Source: CAUTXO01 sp963542625 (GTDB taxonomy: Bacteria; Campylobacterota; Campylobacteria; Campylobacterales; SZUA-545). Taken from it: a stretch of 7,788 nt of DNA. Numbering within the stretch: position 1 is the stretch's first letter; every line of letters starts with the position of its first letter. Shown one piece after another: positions 6,733 to 7,788 of the stretch. The notes below the pieces were generated by a model, which ran no database searches, was not told the origin of the DNA, and saw only the letters and a program-made list of their open reading frames with translations. The DNA lies in NCBI GenBank assembly GCA_963542625.1, contig CAUTXO010000069.1, forward strand, positions 1 through 7,788. Direction: 5' to 3'. The translations under genes and the position numbers were made by a program.

Positions 6733-7496
6733 CGTGAAATTTTACGAACGCAAAGAGTTCAAAAGTGCCAAGATCTAAAGAGCAAACACAGTAAATAAAA
6801 CACACAAGCACCAACACCAAAGCACAATCAAACGCGAGCTTATCAAACGCATAACAAAAACTAGCACTTAACTTATCTTACAAACTAGATCTGCCCCCGC
6901 CACGTCCGCGCCTAGTTTTTCTTTGGCAAAAACATCACGTTTGCGGTTTTATTGATTGAGAACGTCGCTTGGATTGTAGCTCTCAAGGACTTCGCACTTT
7001 GTGCTCTTAGGCCTGCTGCTTTGCTTTGTTTTTGCGCGCACTCGCAACTTGCAATTTCCGCATTCCGCCATTCGCTCGGACGACACATTAATAAACGCTC
7101 GTGATTTTTACCGCACCGTTCTAACGCAAAACACCATTAATTTTAGTTTTGTGTCGTGTTTTTGCTTTGCGCGCTTATCAATTGCGATTTTGAACCCGCG
7201 ATTTAGCACAAACATCCAGCACAGATCCAACCTAGCCTAAAACCTGCTTTGCTTTATGCATTTGGCGCCTTGCTTTTGTTCTGCGCTCTTGTGGCTTGCA
7301 TTTTCCGTATTTTATTTGCCAGTTTACGCCCACGCTCGCCAAAATACTCATCGCCGTTTGCAATTTTCTTATTTTATCTACTCGCTTCGCCAACACATTC
7401 ACAGCCGATTGCGATTTTGACCGCACGATTTAGCATAGAAAGTTTAGGCGCAACGGTCCAGCCCAAGCGCAAAAGTCCGCCTTGTTTTGCGTGCGC
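6733..7496. other. Gene-poor A/C-rich tract without a supportable gene
   Basis: No reading frame here shows a ribosome binding site, a recognisable domain or steady codon use. The tract is C-rich and A-rich on the plus strand. It holds one inverted copy of the 10-bp unit (6824-6833), degenerate repeats from about 7032, and on the minus strand two adjacent open segments (about 7055-6949 ending in ESYNPSDVLNQ, then 6948-6868) separated by one TAA, which could be scraps of a decayed gene. No tRNA, rRNA or CRISPR structure was seen. Confidence 0.6.
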
Positions 7497-7519
7497 TCAC
7501 AGCTTACGATTTCTGCGTT
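7032..7519. repeat. Degenerate direct repeats with roughly 200-250 bp spacing
   Basis: The strongest pair is 7181-7208 against 7408-7435: 28 bp each, 25 identical, 227 bp apart (ATTGCGATTTTGA through CGATTTAGCA). A second, weaker set of three blocks lies at 7032-7063, 7279-7311 and 7487-7519, sharing the pattern TGCGYGC-CTC---CTTGCAATTTCCG. Offsets are 247 and 208 bp, so the units have also gained or lost sequence. The alignment was done by eye; the first pair is solid and the triple is tentative. Confidence 0.5.
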
Positions 7520-7685
7520 TCAACTGCTTGCTCACTTCCGCATAGATCTTGTCTGCCGCAAGATCTAAGCCAATCAAACCGCTCACACAAACACCCTTGA
7601 GCGTGTCAAGATCTTTGCAAAAATCAGCACAAGCAAAACGGGATAATTCATTTAGCAAAAGGCTAAGATCCCCAAGCGCTGTCGC
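7497..7685 (-). pseudogene. Possible decayed minus-strand gene end, unknown function
   Basis: A minus-strand frame opens after a TAA at 7686-7688 and runs 62 codons to a TGA at 7497-7499. Its translation looks protein-like (for example LLLNELSRFACADFCKDLDT in the middle and a basic tail KQLKRRNRKL). It has no ATG; TTG is the only likely start and no ribosome binding site was seen. Just upstream a different minus frame (to about 7768) is open up to this region, so one frameshift could join the two. I do not recognise a family. It could equally be a chance frame in AGATCT-rich sequence. Confidence 0.2.
7544..7566. repeat. Inverted pair of AGATCTTG / CAAGATCT
   Basis: AGATCTTG at 7544-7551 and CAAGATCT at 7559-7566 are exact inverted 8-mers around a 7-base loop. 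Both arms contain the palindromic AGATCT that is over-abundant throughout the window, so the pairing may just reflect that enrichment. Confidence 0.4.
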
Positions 7686-7788
7686 TTAGTGCCCGCTCTT
7701 TCGCTTTTGTATATCTTATCCGCCGCCAAACACCCACGCAAAATCTTTGCACTTTTCCAAAATCCAACTACAAGATCCTCACCCTAAA

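Larger units (their letters stand above)
5873..7174 (+). repeat. Recurrent octamer TTGCGCGC, nine copies in the gene-poor region, all on the plus strand
   Basis: Copies begin at 5873, 6005, 6042, 6134, 6497, 6575, 6620, 7032 and 7167. Several extend to TTGCGCGCTGG (5873, 6134, 6497, 6620). The reverse orientation was seen only once in this stretch (6354-6361, in the ddl fragment). Some copies belong to repeat blocks A and B, but those at 5873, 6005, 6497, 7032 and 7167 lie outside the aligned parts. The function is unknown. Confidence 0.7.

Noticed and set aside
6497..6778. Plus-strand frame of 93 codons
   Set aside because: It runs through repeat block B and the palindrome, has a TTG start and no domain; the open frame is explained by repeat composition.
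6660..6780. XerH dif site next to the skew switch
   Set aside because: I could not match any arm arrangement to a dif consensus that I can recall reliably.
7180..7200. tRNA-like T-loop on the minus strand (GGGTTCAAAATC)
   Set aside because: The loop is one base too long and no acceptor, D or anticodon arm can be drawn around it.
7001..7240. Plus-strand frame of 79 codons, and an opposing minus frame at 7232-7426
   Set aside because: Both lie in degenerate repeats, lack ribosome binding sites and show no recognisable protein features.
7249..7545. Plus-strand frame whose first 25 residues are hydrophobic, like a small membrane peptide
   Set aside because: It starts with TTG without a ribosome binding site, spans the degenerate repeats, and the T-rich repeat alone yields Leu/Phe/Ala; a toxin-like peptide cannot be supported.
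5787..7788. New defence or mobile system in the gene-poor right end
   Set aside because: No transposase, integrase, nuclease, reverse transcriptase or other effector could be read in any frame; the contents are repeats and gene fragments.

Overview
The window looks like a chromosome segment from a Campylobacterota member (order Campylobacterales, Helicobacter or Campylobacter type) with a GC content around the mid-40s percent. The evidence is the XseA sequence, a D-Ala-D-Ala ligase C-terminal fragment of the type seen in that group, and AAAGGA-type ribosome binding sites. I lean towards a higher-GC Helicobacter, but this is inference and the species cannot be fixed from the sequence.

Layout: The left 3.3 kb (1-3276, minus strand) is one uninterrupted reading frame of 1092 codons. 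It encodes the N-terminal part of a very large, probably exported protein of unknown function and runs off the left edge. Upstream of it on the same strand lies xseA (3337-4593), the large subunit of exonuclease VII, separated by 60 bp, so the two may be co-transcribed. A 68-bp intergenic gap with promoter-like sequence separates xseA from the divergent patB/malY-type PLP-dependent C-S lyase/aminotransferase (4662-5786, plus strand).

The right 2 kb (5787-7788) carries no convincing intact gene. It holds, in order: a 10-bp tandem repeat (six copies plus a partial one) just after patB; two diverged copies of a repeat block, one ending at a headless 3' fragment of ddl (6134-6421); a cluster of RGATCY sites; a perfect 15-bp-stem palindrome (6700-6732); then an A/C-rich tract with degenerate repeats of roughly 200-250 bp period and scraps of possible decayed minus-strand coding sequence. 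GC skew on the plus strand reverses around the palindrome. This part reads as a decaying, repeat-rich region rather than an active gene cluster.

Two window-wide compositional signals stand out. The hexamer RGATCY (especially AGATCT) is strongly over-represented: by hand count about 47 of 51 GATC sites are RGATCY. The octamer TTGCGCGC recurs at least nine times in the right 2 kb in one orientation. I found no defence system, CRISPR array, IS transposase or RNA gene that I could support. The three protein genes do not form an obvious pathway: xseA is a DNA-repair nuclease, patB is sulfur amino acid metabolism, and the large protein is probably an envelope or surface factor.
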